A stretch of DNA of 64,000 bases from Spirochaetota bacterium (lineage in GTDB: Bacteria; Spirochaetota; UBA4802; JAFGJZ01), in assembly GCA_027858855.1 (NCBI GenBank), contig JAQIBV010000008.1, positions 1-64,000 of the forward strand, read 5' to 3'. Under the pieces are notes generated by a model, which saw only the letters and a program-made list of their open reading frames with translations, searched no databases and was not told the origin of the DNA. Below are positions 63,144 through 64,000 of this stretch, one piece after another (position 1 is the first letter of the stretch; the number at the start of each line of letters is the position of its first letter). A program made the position numbers and the translations under genes.

Positions 63144-64000
63144 ATGGGAAAGACTATTGCAGAGAAAATTTTTGATGCGCATTTGGTTGATCAACCGTAT
63201 GAAGGAGTCAATGTTCTTCGTCTTGACGCCGTCTTTTGTCATGAAATAACAACTCCGATTGCCATAACCGATCTTATGGCACGGGGAAAGGACAGGGTTT
63301 TTGACCCGTCTAAAATAAAAGCGGTCATTGATCATGTTACGCCGGCAAAAGACTCTAAAACTGCGGAACAGGGAAAGATATTACGAGATTGGGCTCGTCG
63401 TCATGATATTAAGGATTTCTTTGATATCGGAAGAAATGGCGTCTGTCATGCAATTTTTCCAGAGAAAGGTTTTGCTCGTCCCGGGTATACCATAATTATG
63501 GGAGATTCTCATACCTGTACGCATGGTGCGTTCGGGGCTTTCGCTGCTGGCGTAGGTACTACCGATCTTGAGGTTGGTATACTCAAAGGGGTCTGTGCAT
63601 TCAAAAAACCAGAGACTATTAAGTTTGTTCTTAATGGATCTCTTCCCGAAGGCGTGTATGCCAAGGATGCTATACTCTATATCATTTCTCAGCTTGGGGT
63701 GAACGGCGCAACAAACCGTGTGATGGAATTTACTGGCCCAGTAATAGACGCAATGAGCATGGAGTCACGCATGACTCTCTGTAACATGGCAATTGAAGCA
63801 GGTGGAACAGTCGGCATCTGTTACCCTGATATGGTAACTGTTGAATATCTATGGCCGTTTATTAAAGATCAGTTTGCAGATAAGGCCGCGGCTCTGAAAG
63901 AATACTCAAAGTGGATATCTGATAGCGATGCTCAGTTTGAGCAGGTTATAGAGTATGATCTTTCGGCACTTGTTCCAAAGGCTACGTTCGGGTATAAACC
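63144..64000 (+). CDS. 3-isopropylmalate dehydratase large subunit family (LeuC/HacA-type), 3' cut by window edge
   Basis: 286 residues up to the window end, no stop. Start at ATG 63144 with AAGGAGG 8 bases upstream. Family blocks: TIAEKIFDAHLVD, FCHEITTPIAITDLMARGKD, IDHVTPAKDSKTAEQGKILR, GVCHAIFPEKGFARPGYTII and GDSHTCTHGAFGAFAAGVGT. It is an aconitase-family [4Fe-4S] enzyme; the last two cluster cysteines lie outside the window. It may be leucine LeuC, homoaconitase or 2,3-dimethylmalate dehydratase type; the short LeuC/HacA class (about 420 residues) fits the ATG-GDSHT distance. The XRE-cupin gene upstream suggests catabolic rather than leucine control. Confidence 0.9.
   Translation, partial: MGKTIAEKIFDAHLVDQPYEGVNVLRLDAVFCHEITTPIAITDLMARGKDRVFDPSKIKAVIDHVTPAKDSKTAEQGKILRDWARRHDIKDFFDIGRNGVCHAIFPEKGFARPGYTIIMGDSHTCTHGAFGAFAAGVGTTDLEVGILKGVCAFKKPETIKFVLNGSLPEGVYAKDAILYIISQLGVNGATNRVMEFTGPVIDAMSMESRMTLCNMAIEAGGTVGICYPDMVTVEYLWPFIKDQFADKAAALKEYSKWISDSDAQFEQVIEYDLSALVPKATFGYK

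Overview
This window is a 64 kb piece of a bacterial chromosome of moderate, slightly AT-rich composition. The envelope type looks Gram-negative: there are many lipobox lipoproteins, a Blc-type lipocalin and a DegP-like protease. My best guess for the source is a free-living, probably marine and anaerobic or fermentative spirochaete. The reasons are HEAT-repeat and TPR envelope proteins, a DUF362/polyferredoxin pair, a membrane pyrophosphatase, Na+/H+ antiporters, c-di-GMP enzymes and a large chemoreceptor. This is inference from gene content; there is no rRNA in the window to settle it.

Layout. 0-9 kb: the end of an NhaC-type antiporter, a PTS-IIA/cation antiporter pair, a GH25 lipoprotein, RNase HI with an internal 27-bp duplication, a YaiI/YqxD protein, an acyl-CoA synthetase, a rhodanese and a membrane diguanylate cyclase. 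9.5-17.5 kb: valS, msrB, a 5'-truncated glycosidase-like gene, DUF362 plus a membrane polyferredoxin, and metF. 17.7-22.5 kb: a HEAT protein convergent with a five-gene minus-strand operon that starts with a STAS-like/HATPase protein and a DUF4325 protein, and so looks like a partner-switching signalling module. 22.5-38.9 kb: a DUF3524 (queuosine-mannosyltransferase-like) glycosyltransferase, glycerate 2-kinase, a secreted protein, an HtrA-type protease, an OB-like secreted protein, a 1081-residue HEAT protein with a degenerate cyclase-like tail, recN, a katanin-like AAA ATPase, a GAF/HD-GYP phosphodiesterase and a GH30 glycosidase.

39-55 kb is the accessory zone. It holds AT-rich lipoproteins, strong inverted repeats, the tmRNA gene ssrA (tag ADENLALAA), two decayed toxin-antitoxin loci (yefM/yoeB-like and brnT/antitoxin-like), an intact brnTA locus, a BspA-type leucine-rich-repeat lipoprotein built by block duplication, a TetR gene cut by an in-frame stop, and C-terminal stubs of an AAA ATPase and a GH5-type cellulase. 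The housekeeping genes gpx and hppA lie between them.

55-64 kb: a pirin, a structured repeat family linked to terminators, a DinB protein, a chemoreceptor, a DUF212 (PAP2-like) protein, a TPR lipoprotein, an XRE-cupin regulator with a good promoter, and the 5' part of a LeuC/HacA-type dehydratase running off the end.

In function, the antiporters and the K+-type pyrophosphatase fit energetics in a salty habitat. The GGDEF and HD-GYP proteins, the chemoreceptor and the STAS/HATPase operon make a signalling theme. The glycosidases and the LRR lipoprotein suggest a polymer-degrading, surface-attached life. I found no CRISPR array, no complete insertion sequence, no prophage and no tRNA gene.
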